A DNA stretch of 64,000 bases from Pseudomonadota bacterium (GTDB lineage Bacteria > Desulfobacterota > Desulfobacteria > Desulfobacterales > Desulfosarcinaceae): NCBI GenBank assembly GCA_023435265.1, contig JAEYRZ010000114.1, positions 33,826-97,825 of the forward strand. The letters run 5' to 3'. The translations under genes and the position numbers were made by a program. The stretch's first letter is position 1; each line of letters starts with the position of its first letter. Of this stretch, positions 11,092 to 18,637 are shown one piece after another. Below the pieces are notes generated by a model that ran no database searches, had not been told where the DNA came from, and worked only from the letters and a program-made list of their open reading frames with translations.

Positions 11092-13377
11092 ATGTTTAAA
11101 ATCCGCCGCGTTTACGACGACCTGCTGCCGGTCAACCGCGATATCCTGCGCCAGGTCGAACAGATCCTGCGGACCCATTTTCCGGGCGTCCCCGAAAAAG
11201 AGATCACCGGCCTCGCCGAAAAGCTCCGCGATCCGGTCAAATACCAATTCGGTGCACTGTTGTTGTCGGCGGAGAATATGCGGCGGCGGGTGCTGGGATT
11301 CGCGTTTCTGCTTCACGATCTCGAAATCGGCTTCTGCTTCCTGGAATGGATCGCCACGGCGGCGGGAAGTACGGCGGGCGGATTGGGCGGCGCACTCTAC
11401 GACCGGGTCCGCTACGAGGCGGCTGCCCTTGGCGCCAGGGCGCTGTTTTTCGAGAGCCTGCCGGACGACCCCCGGGATTGCCCCATCGAGGCCCTGCTCA
11501 AGCAGAATCGGGCCAGGCTGCGCTTCTACGAACGATACGGCGCGCGGCCGATCATCGATACCGCCTATACAACACCGGTCAAACCCACCGACATCTGTAT
11601 GCCGTATCTGGTCTATGACGGCCTGGACCGCCCCGAACCGTTGCGCCGGCGCTTTGCCCGCGCCGCCGTGCGGGCCATTCTGGAACGCAAGTACGCGGGA
11701 CACTGTCCGCCCGAGTATGTGGAACGCGTCGTCAATTCCTTTCGGGACGACCCGGTACACCTGCGGTCGCTCCGGTATGTCAAACCCGGCGCCGTCGCGC
11801 CCGCCGTTCAGGCGTCGCCGGTGGAGCGCATCGCCCTGGTGGTCACCGACCGCCACGAGATCCATCATGTCCACGAGCGCGGCTATGTGGAGGCGCCGGT
11901 CCGCATCCGCAGCATCGTGGAGTCGATCCAGGAAACCGGGCTTTTTGAAGCGCTCGCGCCGCGAAGATTTGGCGAGCGGCATATCACGGCCGTCCACGAT
12001 GCCGAACTGGTGCTTTACCTGCGGCGCGCTTGCGCCCAGATGCCTCCCGGAAAGTCGTTGTATCCCTATGTGTTTCCCTTGCGCAACCAGGCGCGTCCGC
12101 CCAAAGAACCCTCGGTGCTGTCGGGATATTATTGCATCGACACGTTCACACCGATCAACCACAACGCTTATCCGGCGGCGCGCCGTTCGGTGGATTGCGC
12201 CCTGACCGCGGCCGCCGCGATTCTGGAGGGCCGGCGCACGGCATATGCGCTGGTGCGGCCGCCGGGTCACCATGCCGAAAAACGGGCCTTCGGAGGATTC
12301 TGCTATTTCAACAACGCCGCCGTGGCGGCGCATTTTCTGAGCGCCTACGGGACGGTGGCCATACTGGACATCGACTATCACCACGGGAATGGTCAGCAGC
12401 AGATTTTCTATCAGCGGGCCGACGTCCTGACGATTTCCATTCACGGCCATCCCCGGTTCGCCTACCCCTACTTCTCCGGATTCGAGGATGAACACGGGGA
12501 GGGCGCGGGCTACGGCTGCAACCTGAACCTGCCGCTGCCCGAGAAGGTGGACGGCGAGCGCTATCGGCGGGCTTTGGTTCACGCGCTGCGGCGTATCACC
12601 GAATTTGCACCGCGCTTCCTGGTGGTGGCCCTCGGACTGGATACGGCCAAGGGCGATCCCACCGGCACCTGGCAGCTCATCGCCCGTGATTTCGAAACCA
12701 ACGGCCGCCTGGTCGCCGCTCTCGGGCTTCCCACGCTGGTGATCCAGGAAGGCGGTTATCGCTACCGTACGCTCGGGGTCAACGCCCTGCATTTTTTCAA
12801 AGGCTTGTCTGCGGGGACCGTGTCTGTCCACCCCGCAAGGAAGAAGACCCGTCCGCGGACCGTCGAAGCGGCGCCGGACGCGTTCACGCTTCGGTACGCC
12901 GTTGAGCCCGAAGATCCACAGCGCGTCCGCGAGCTCACGACGGCTACCGGTTTTTTCAAACCCTTCGAAGTGCTGGTGGCGGTCGAGCTGGTGGAGGAGC
13001 GCCTGGCCAAGGGCCCTGACAGCGGATACAATTTCATCATGCTTGAGGAGGAGGGCCGCCTGATCGGATATGCCTGCTACGGGGCGACCCCCTGTACCGA
13101 AACCAGTTACGATTTATATTGGATCGCCGTGCATCCCGGGAGCCAGCGCCGAGGGATCGGACGACGCCTGATGACCGAAGCCGAGAAGATGAGCGGACGG
13201 GCCGGAGGCAGGCGCATATACGTCGAGACCTCGCAGCGACCGGATTATGCCAGCACCCGCCGCTTTTACGAACACTGCGGCTATACGCTGGAAGCGATTC
13301 TCCCCGAATTTTACGCCGCGGGCGACGGAAAAGCGATCTACTGCAAAGTTCTCCCGCAGGAGCCCCCAAAATCCTGA
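11092..13377 (+). CDS. GNAT - histone deacetylase-like amidohydrolase - GNAT triple fusion
   Basis: 761 residues in three parts. Residues ~1-200 form a divergent GNAT-like domain (LGFAFLLHDLE, RLRFYERYGARPI). Residues ~245-600 form a complete HDAC/acetylpolyamine-amidohydrolase domain: the His pair in PPGHHAEKRAFGG, FCYFNNAAVAA, zinc ligands in ILDIDYHHGNG and LGLDTAKGDP, and catalytic-site EGGY. Residues ~620-761 form a canonical GNAT (WIAVHPGSQRRGIGRRL acetyl-CoA loop; STRRFYEHCGY). Start ATG 11092 has AGGTGA five bases ahead; an in-frame GTG at 11083 lies within that site. Acetylation and deacetylation in one chain suggests an N-acyl group is added and removed, probably on a small amine made by the operon. 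Chromatin-type targets are unlikely. Confidence 0.9.
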   Translation: MFKIRRVYDDLLPVNRDILRQVEQILRTHFPGVPEKEITGLAEKLRDPVKYQFGALLLSAENMRRRVLGFAFLLHDLEIGFCFLEWIATAAGSTAGGLGGALYDRVRYEAAALGARALFFESLPDDPRDCPIEALLKQNRARLRFYERYGARPIIDTAYTTPVKPTDICMPYLVYDGLDRPEPLRRRFARAAVRAILERKYAGHCPPEYVERVVNSFRDDPVHLRSLRYVKPGAVAPAVQASPVERIALVVTDRHEIHHVHERGYVEAPVRIRSIVESIQETGLFEALAPRRFGERHITAVHDAELVLYLRRACAQMPPGKSLYPYVFPLRNQARPPKEPSVLSGYYCIDTFTPINHNAYPAARRSVDCALTAAAAILEGRRTAYALVRPPGHHAEKRAFGGFCYFNNAAVAAHFLSAYGTVAILDIDYHHGNGQQQIFYQRADVLTISIHGHPRFAYPYFSGFEDEHGEGAGYGCNLNLPLPEKVDGERYRRALVHALRRITEFAPRFLVVALGLDTAKGDPTGTWQLIARDFETNGRLVAALGLPTLVIQEGGYRYRTLGVNALHFFKGLSAGTVSVHPARKKTRPRTVEAAPDAFTLRYAVEPEDPQRVRELTTATGFFKPFEVLVAVELVEERLAKGPDSGYNFIMLEEEGRLIGYACYGATPCTETSYDLYWIAVHPGSQRRGIGRRLMTEAEKMSGRAGGRRIYVETSQRPDYASTRRFYEHCGYTLEAILPEFYAAGDGKAIYCKVLPQEPPKS

Positions 13378-13469
13378 TGTAAAATTCCTTCTCCCTGAGC
13401 GGTTTTTGACTCTTTCCGGAAAACCATTACCTTGCTTGTGTTTGTGACTACGGACCTCAGAGGAGATGA

Positions 13470-13772
13470 ATGAACGGCTTCAGGAATCAAGATCGAGATC
13501 AGGTAATTAAAGAGATGACCCGGCTGATTCTATCCGAAATGCTGGAACGCGTCGTGCGTGAATTCGAGCAAACGACGCGAACGCGCATCGGTGCCATTCA
13601 CATCCGGGCCGAAGCGCCCGGCAGGGAGCGGAGGATGGAGATCGAGATCCGGCATGCCGATCACGACAGTCTGGACGCCCTGCTGAATTACAAGAAGATC
13701 CTGTGCGAATATGAATCGTTCATGGATGAGGCTTTCTGCTCGACATCCGAAGAAAACGTCAATGGCGAGTGA
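13470..13772 (+). CDS. Small protein of unknown function
   Basis: 100 residues, charged and predicted mostly helical then beta (MTRLILSEMLERVVREFEQ ... RIGAIHIRAE ... RMEIEIRHADH), ending in an acidic tail. No domain recognised. AGAGGAG precedes the ATG closely. It is 92 bases after the GNAT-HDAC gene on the same strand, so it could be the last gene of the operon or independent. Its end is eight bases from the convergent DJ-1 gene. Codon use matches its neighbours, and it looks real. Confidence 0.65.
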   Translation: MNGFRNQDRDQVIKEMTRLILSEMLERVVREFEQTTRTRIGAIHIRAEAPGRERRMEIEIRHADHDSLDALLNYKKILCEYESFMDEAFCSTSEENVNGE

Positions 13773-13780
13773 TCGTTCCG

Positions 13781-14347
13781 TCATCCGGCCGGCAGCACCA
13801 GGGGCCCGGCCACCGCTTCGCGCTTCCGCGCCCCATAAAGGCGCTCGACCAGGTGCAGGGCGAACAACAGGGCCGTGCCCGGCCCGCGGCTGGTGATGAC
13901 GTGACCGTCTTCCACTACCAGGTCGTCCGCCGCACGGGCGTCGGCCAGCCGATCGACAAAAGCGGGATGACTGGTTGCGCGCCGATCGTGCAGCAGCCCT
14001 ATCGGTTGGAGAACCACCGCAGGGGCTGCGCAAATCGCCCCGATCATACCGCCGCGCGCCTGCTGCGCCTTCAGAATGCGGGCCAGGGCATCGCTCCGGC
14101 GCAGGTTTTCGGCACCGGGCATTCCGCCCGGCAGGGCGATCAGGTCCCATTCACGATCGATGCAGGCGTCGATCAGCGTGTCCGCCTCCAGCTTGACGCC
14201 GCGCGAAGCGGTGATGCGCAGTTCATGCTTTACCGCGGCCACCGTGACTTCGGCACCCGCGCGTCGCAATACGTCGATGATCGTGACCGCCTCTATTTCT
14301 TCGCTGCCGTCGGCGATCGGTACCAGAACCCTGCGGATTTCATCCAT
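13781..14347 (-). CDS. DJ-1/PfpI family protein (YajL-like)
   Basis: 188 residues. The nucleophile elbow AICAAP puts the conserved cysteine at residue 106, the same position as in DJ-1 and YajL. The acidic partner of that cysteine is in GSEEIEAV near residue 16, and ALPGGMPGAENL is the family's glycine-rich turn. Related proteins are glyoxalase III/deglycase or redox chaperones, and which activity applies here cannot be read. The start at 14347 is chosen for GGAGGAGGTG just upstream; the frame runs 39 codons further without resemblance. Monocistronic, divergent from the lipoprotein gene. Confidence 0.88.
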   Translation of the reverse strand: MDEIRRVLVPIADGSEEIEAVTIIDVLRRAGAEVTVAAVKHELRITASRGVKLEADTLIDACIDREWDLIALPGGMPGAENLRRSDALARILKAQQARGGMIGAICAAPAVVLQPIGLLHDRRATSHPAFVDRLADARAADDLVVEDGHVITSRGPGTALLFALHLVERLYGARKREAVAGPLVLPAG

Positions 14348-14563
14348 TTCGCCCACCTCCTCCGACATAAGACCTGTCGAACGATACCCACGATCGGCGT
14401 CTCTGTCCATCCCAGCGCATAGCCGCCGATGGATGCGGTTGGAAGAAAATTTCTCCGGACGCACGAACCCGCCTTTTCATTTTCGGCAACACCGCTATGT
14501 TATTGGCATCGCGCCGACGCGTGGTGCAGTCGGCGGAGAACCAGCAGAACATGGAGGTGGTGA

Positions 14564-15145
14564 ATGCCGCACCGGTCGTTCAACCGATGGACGGCTGCCC
14601 TGATGCTGGCCGCGGCCTTGAGTCTGGCGGCCTGTGCCACGGCGACTGTCCCGGTCCGTGACCCGGCGTACGTCGACACGCGCATCAAGCCGCTGATCGA
14701 GGCGCTCAAGCTCGACACGGTCGCCTTGGAAGGGCAATACGGCCTGTTGCGTGCGTCCGCCGCGGATTATGCCTTCCGCGCCGACGAGCAATTGAATCAT
14801 ATTCAAAAGGCCGCGTTGTTCGTCCTCAATGCGCTCGAGAGCGCAAAGCACCAATGGGAGATTCTGTCGATCGTGGATTATATCAAATCAGATGCCCTGG
14901 GAGACTACTTCACCCTGCGGGTGCAGGGGCTGAAAAGGGCGGCTGGAGACCTGTCGCACGATATCACCCTGGTCGATCTGTACGGCGCCATGCTCGCGGC
15001 GGGTACGGCACGTGAGGATGTAGGGCACGCATTGACCGTTCTCGATGCCATCCAGCGGGATTACGAGCAACTGCTCAGCGCTATGGGCCCCCTGGCCAAC
15101 GCTCCGCCCCGCACCGCGCTTCTGGAATTCAACCTCGCAAACTGA
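14564..15145 (+). CDS. Predicted lipoprotein of unknown function
   Basis: 193 residues with a lipoprotein signal: a basic start, hydrophobic stretch and lipobox LSLAAC with cysteine near residue 25. The mature part is alanine- and leucine-rich and helical, with no recognisable domain. GGAGGTGG precedes the ATG. It is flanked by the divergent DJ-1 gene and the convergent response regulator (one base apart). Likely anchored to the outer or inner membrane on the periplasmic side. Confidence 0.75.
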   Translation: MPHRSFNRWTAALMLAAALSLAACATATVPVRDPAYVDTRIKPLIEALKLDTVALEGQYGLLRASAADYAFRADEQLNHIQKAALFVLNALESAKHQWEILSIVDYIKSDALGDYFTLRVQGLKRAAGDLSHDITLVDLYGAMLAAGTAREDVGHALTVLDAIQRDYEQLLSAMGPLANAPPRTALLEFNLAN

Positions 15146-15146
15146 T

Positions 15147-15785
15147 TCAGGCGTCGATCAATCCATTCTGCGTGGCAAAACGCGAGAGTTCCGCATTGTT
15201 GCGCAGATCCAGTTTTTTCAGCAGCCGAAACCGATAGGTGTCCACGGTTTTAATGCTGATGTTGTAGGCCGATGCGATCTCGCGGTTGGTGTGGCCCAGG
15301 GCCAGGCGCCGCAAGACTTGCAATTCCCGGGTGGAGAGGCTCTCCAGGGGGGTTCGGTCCTGCTTGCCCTTGGCCACCCGCAAGGCCAGCGCCTCGCTGG
15401 CATCGTCGGTCAGATAGCGGTGGCCGGCATGAACCTTGCGGATGGCGCGCACCAGTTGCTCGGGAGCCGACTGCTTGGTGATGTATCCACGCGCACCGGC
15501 CTCGATGGCCCTGACCACATATTGATTTTCCGCATGCATGGTCAGCACGATGATCGGCATGTCGGGAAATTCCGGATGCAGGCGGGTGATCACCTCCAGC
15601 CCGTCGATCTCGGGCATCGAAAGGTCGATGACGGCCACATCCGGCTTCAATTCCCGAGTCATACGGATCGCTTCGCGGCCGTCGGGCGCCTCGGCCACCA
15701 CTTCCATGTCCCCGCTCTCGTTCACCAGGCGGCACAGCCCGGCGCGCACAATGGCATGGTCGTCGGCCAGAAGGACCCGGATCAT
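15147..15785 (-). CDS. NarL/FixJ-type response regulator (receiver + LuxR HTH)
   Basis: 212 residues. The receiver domain (1-120) has the acidic pair DD at 8-9, phosphoacceptor D54 (VIDLSMPE), T82 in VLTMHAE and K104 in YITKQSAP. The C-terminal LuxR-type helix-turn-helix (about 145-205) contains LSTRELQVLRRLALGHTNREIA and KTVDTYRFRLLKKL. Its start overlaps the histidine-kinase stop by four bases (ATGA), so kinase and regulator form one operon. Target genes are not evident; the adjacent pbp1A is a candidate only by position. Confidence 0.95.
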   Translation of the reverse strand: MIRVLLADDHAIVRAGLCRLVNESGDMEVVAEAPDGREAIRMTRELKPDVAVIDLSMPEIDGLEVITRLHPEFPDMPIIVLTMHAENQYVVRAIEAGARGYITKQSAPEQLVRAIRKVHAGHRYLTDDASEALALRVAKGKQDRTPLESLSTRELQVLRRLALGHTNREIASAYNISIKTVDTYRFRLLKKLDLRNNAELSRFATQNGLIDA

Positions 15786-18253
15786 GCGGCACCCCGCAGG
15801 TGAATCAACTCGTTCAGCGGGACCCGCAGGCGCACCAGCGTTCCCTGGCCCGGGCGCGACTGGACGACCAGCTCGCCGCCGACCAGCATGGCCCGCTCGC
15901 GCATGCCGGCCAGTCCGAGTGTCTGGGCATCGGAAAGGGACAGGGGATCGAAGCCGCGGCCGTCGTCGCCGACCAGCAGCAGGAGGTTTGGACCTTCGAG
16001 GCTCAGGCTGACTTCGGCACGGCCGGCTTCGGCATGGCGGGCCACATTGGTAAGCGCTTCCTGGGCGATGCGGTAGGCGGCCGTAGCGACCGTTTCATCC
16101 ACCGCCGGGATTTCGTCATGCGTGAAAATACAGGCGATCTGCGCCCGGCGCTCGAATTCGGTGGTGTACCACTCCAGCGCGTCCACAAGTCCCAGGTCAT
16201 CAAGTACTCCGGGCCGCAGGCGGATCGCCATGGCGCGGACTTCCTCGATCGTCGTATCGATCAGTGCGCACATGGCTCCGGCGCGCTCGGCGCCCTTGAC
16301 ATCCGCTTCCCTGAGGCGGCGCTGCAGCCAGACCGCTTCCATGCGCAGGGCGGTAAGCAGCTGTCCCAGTTCGTCATGCAGCTCGCGGGCGATGATGGCG
16401 CGTTCCTTTTCCTGATTGACCATGATCGAACCCGAAAGGCGCCGCAGCTGTTCCTGGGCTTTCTTCAGGGCGGTGATATCGGTCGAAATGCCGCAGATGC
16501 CCCGGATGCGGCCGTCCGTTTCATAAATCGGAAACTTGACCGAAAGATAGATGTGTTCGCCGTCCGGCAACGAAACCTGCTCCTCGACATTCAGCGGTTG
16601 TTTTTCCTGCAGCACGCGAAGGTCGTTCCGATGAAACTGGTCCGCCACCTGCTGCGTAAAAAGATCATAATCGGTTCGGCCGCGGACATCTTCGTGCCGG
16701 AGGGCGAAAAGTTCCTCGAAGCGGGAATTGGTCATCAAATAACGCCCCTGAACGTCCTTGATATAGACCACCGCCGGCGTGTAGGTGAGGATCGCACTGA
16801 TTTCGCTGGTACGTTCACGCACCTGGTGTTCGAGTTCCTTGGAGTAGCGGCTCAGCGCCTCCTTGGCGGCCAGCAGATCTTTTTCCGCCTGCAGGCGGGC
16901 CGTGACATCGATGGATACCGCCAGCGACCGGATGATCACGCCTTTTTCGTCGCGATCGGCGATCGCCGAAAGGAGCACATCGATCATGCGGCCGTTTTTT
17001 TGGACGAAACGGTATGGGATGTCCTGGCAGGTTCCCGTGCGCAGGAAGCGCGGCATCACCGTTTCGATCGAATAGCGGCGCGATTCCGGGCTCAAAAAGT
17101 CGATCAGCGGCCGGCCGATGACTTCCTCGCGGCCGTAGCCCATGATCTGGACCCAATAATCACTGACACTGAGCAGCTGGCCTTGAGGATCCACCGAGTG
17201 CAGCATGGCGGGTGTATGATGGTACAGTGAGCGATAGCGGATTTCGCTCTGGCGCAACGCCTGTTCGGCGGAGCGGCGCCCCTGAATCTCCAGGCTCGCC
17301 TTGCGGTACAGCACCAGCACGGCGATGCCGACCAATACGGAGAGCACCAGCACCACCGGTCCGACAATGCGCAGCAACGGTCTCGAAACCGATCGTGCGA
17401 TCAAGTCCAGATCACGCATGTGAAGGATCTGCCAGCCCTCGAAGAATCCCAGGGGGGCCTGGCGCAGCAGATAGCGCCGGCCCTCCGGATCGGTCATATA
17501 ATCCGCCTGGCGCGAGAACCCGATCCAGTGAAATGGGCCTGCGCCGAATTGGCGGTCTTTCTGAATCCGCGCCAGCTGATCGGCATCGAGCGGCCAGGCC
17601 AGCTGGAACAACCATTCGGGGCGGCTGGAGATGAAGATCACCCCGCTGGGGTCGGTCACCAGCAAAATATCTTCCGTGGACAGTTTGAGTGCTTTTTCGG
17701 CGCGTTCGATCGATGATTTGACCACCGCCACCCCGATGGGCGTGCGGTCGAGGTCATTGAAAACCGGATAGCTGTGATAGATGCCGCGCCTTTGGGAGGT
17801 GGTGCCCAGGGCCAGGTAGAGGCCGTGCGATCCTTCCAGCGCCTGCTGAAAATAGGGGCGGAATGCGAAATTGCGGCCGACGAAGCTGTCCTCGGCGTCA
17901 CGGTTGCTGGAGGCGAGCGTGAGCCCCTGGCGGTCCATCAGGTAACAGACTTCGGCGGACTGGGTTTCCGCAAAATGATCCAGCATCCGGTTGGCGTTTT
18001 CCAGGTTTTCGGGCGTGCCGGAGCGCAGGAAACGCTTCAGCTCGTACATTCCGGCCATCGTGCGCACGGCATTTTGATGCTCGGCCATCAGATGGCCGAG
18101 TCCGTTGCGGATCCATTCGGTTTTGGCCGCGACTTCACGTTCGGCCTGCTGCAGGGCGGTGCGCCTCAGCACGGTATAGTAGAGCGTTCCGCCGGTGGTT
18201 GCGGATAAGAACGTCAGAATGGATAAAAGCAGTAAGATGCGCCGCAGACCCAT
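15782..18253 (-). CDS. Membrane sensor histidine kinase, Cache + two PAS, HisKA_3 type
   Basis: 823 residues. It has a TM helix near 7-27, a periplasmic double-Cache-like sensor (FAETQSAEVCYLMDRQGL; RPYFQQALEG; GVAVVKSSIE), a second TM near 290-315, and two PAS domains (IRYRSLYHHTPAMLHSVD and LTYTPAVVYIKDVQGRYL, with PAC motifs). A NarX/DesK-type dimerisation domain carries the phospho-histidine in ARELHDELGQLL, and the ATPase has a degenerate N box (RIAQEALTNVARHA) and G1 GDDGRGFDP. It partners with the overlapping NarL-type regulator. The sensor resembles those binding small organic ligands such as amino acids or carboxylates. Confidence 0.93.
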   Translation of the reverse strand: MGLRRILLLLSILTFLSATTGGTLYYTVLRRTALQQAEREVAAKTEWIRNGLGHLMAEHQNAVRTMAGMYELKRFLRSGTPENLENANRMLDHFAETQSAEVCYLMDRQGLTLASSNRDAEDSFVGRNFAFRPYFQQALEGSHGLYLALGTTSQRRGIYHSYPVFNDLDRTPIGVAVVKSSIERAEKALKLSTEDILLVTDPSGVIFISSRPEWLFQLAWPLDADQLARIQKDRQFGAGPFHWIGFSRQADYMTDPEGRRYLLRQAPLGFFEGWQILHMRDLDLIARSVSRPLLRIVGPVVLVLSVLVGIAVLVLYRKASLEIQGRRSAEQALRQSEIRYRSLYHHTPAMLHSVDPQGQLLSVSDYWVQIMGYGREEVIGRPLIDFLSPESRRYSIETVMPRFLRTGTCQDIPYRFVQKNGRMIDVLLSAIADRDEKGVIIRSLAVSIDVTARLQAEKDLLAAKEALSRYSKELEHQVRERTSEISAILTYTPAVVYIKDVQGRYLMTNSRFEELFALRHEDVRGRTDYDLFTQQVADQFHRNDLRVLQEKQPLNVEEQVSLPDGEHIYLSVKFPIYETDGRIRGICGISTDITALKKAQEQLRRLSGSIMVNQEKERAIIARELHDELGQLLTALRMEAVWLQRRLREADVKGAERAGAMCALIDTTIEEVRAMAIRLRPGVLDDLGLVDALEWYTTEFERRAQIACIFTHDEIPAVDETVATAAYRIAQEALTNVARHAEAGRAEVSLSLEGPNLLLLVGDDGRGFDPLSLSDAQTLGLAGMRERAMLVGGELVVQSRPGQGTLVRLRVPLNELIHLRGAA

Positions 18254-18392
18254 GGCGTTATCCGTGAAGCGCGAACAGACACAGCGAAGCGCGTACAGGC
18301 ATAGAATTATTGGAATTCATGGTTGATGAATTCGCAAAAAACACCGAATTCATCAACAGTGTTAAGTTTGATGGACTCGCAAAAGGCAGACC

Positions 18393-18466
18393 AACCACAG
18401 AGTTCAGAGAGAGCACAGAGGTACGTTATTCAGGCACATCATTTTTTCTCTGTGTTCTCTTTGGTT
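18393..18466. repeat. CACAGAG-family inverted repeat (copy 1)
   Basis: The 384 bases between the kinase and pbp1A contain no gene. An AACCACAGAG...GCACAGAGG arm (18393-18421) faces TTTTTTCTCTGTGTTCTCTT... (18442-18466). Just before it are near-direct repeats GATGAATTCGCAAAA and GATGGACTCGCAAAA (about 18324-18385). The same arms recur at 23767, 53687 and 63873. It looks like a dispersed, hairpin-forming intergenic element. Confidence 0.6.
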
Positions 18467-18637
18467 AACAAATTCTTTTACAATTTCATCAAGTTTTAAG
18501 GTTAAGCGCAGGATCAGTCGGTGACAATCAATCAGATATGAACCTCGCTTAACACTTCACGCTGAAAACCTAAAAGTTCAAGAGGGTGCGACAGTGACTT
18601 TTTACGAGGTCGTCAGCTTTCACCGTTCAACGTACTT

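Noticed and set aside
11035..12831. Minus-strand open frame opposite the GNAT-HDAC gene
   Set aside because: Shadow frame from GC bias, overlapping an intact gene with all catalytic motifs.
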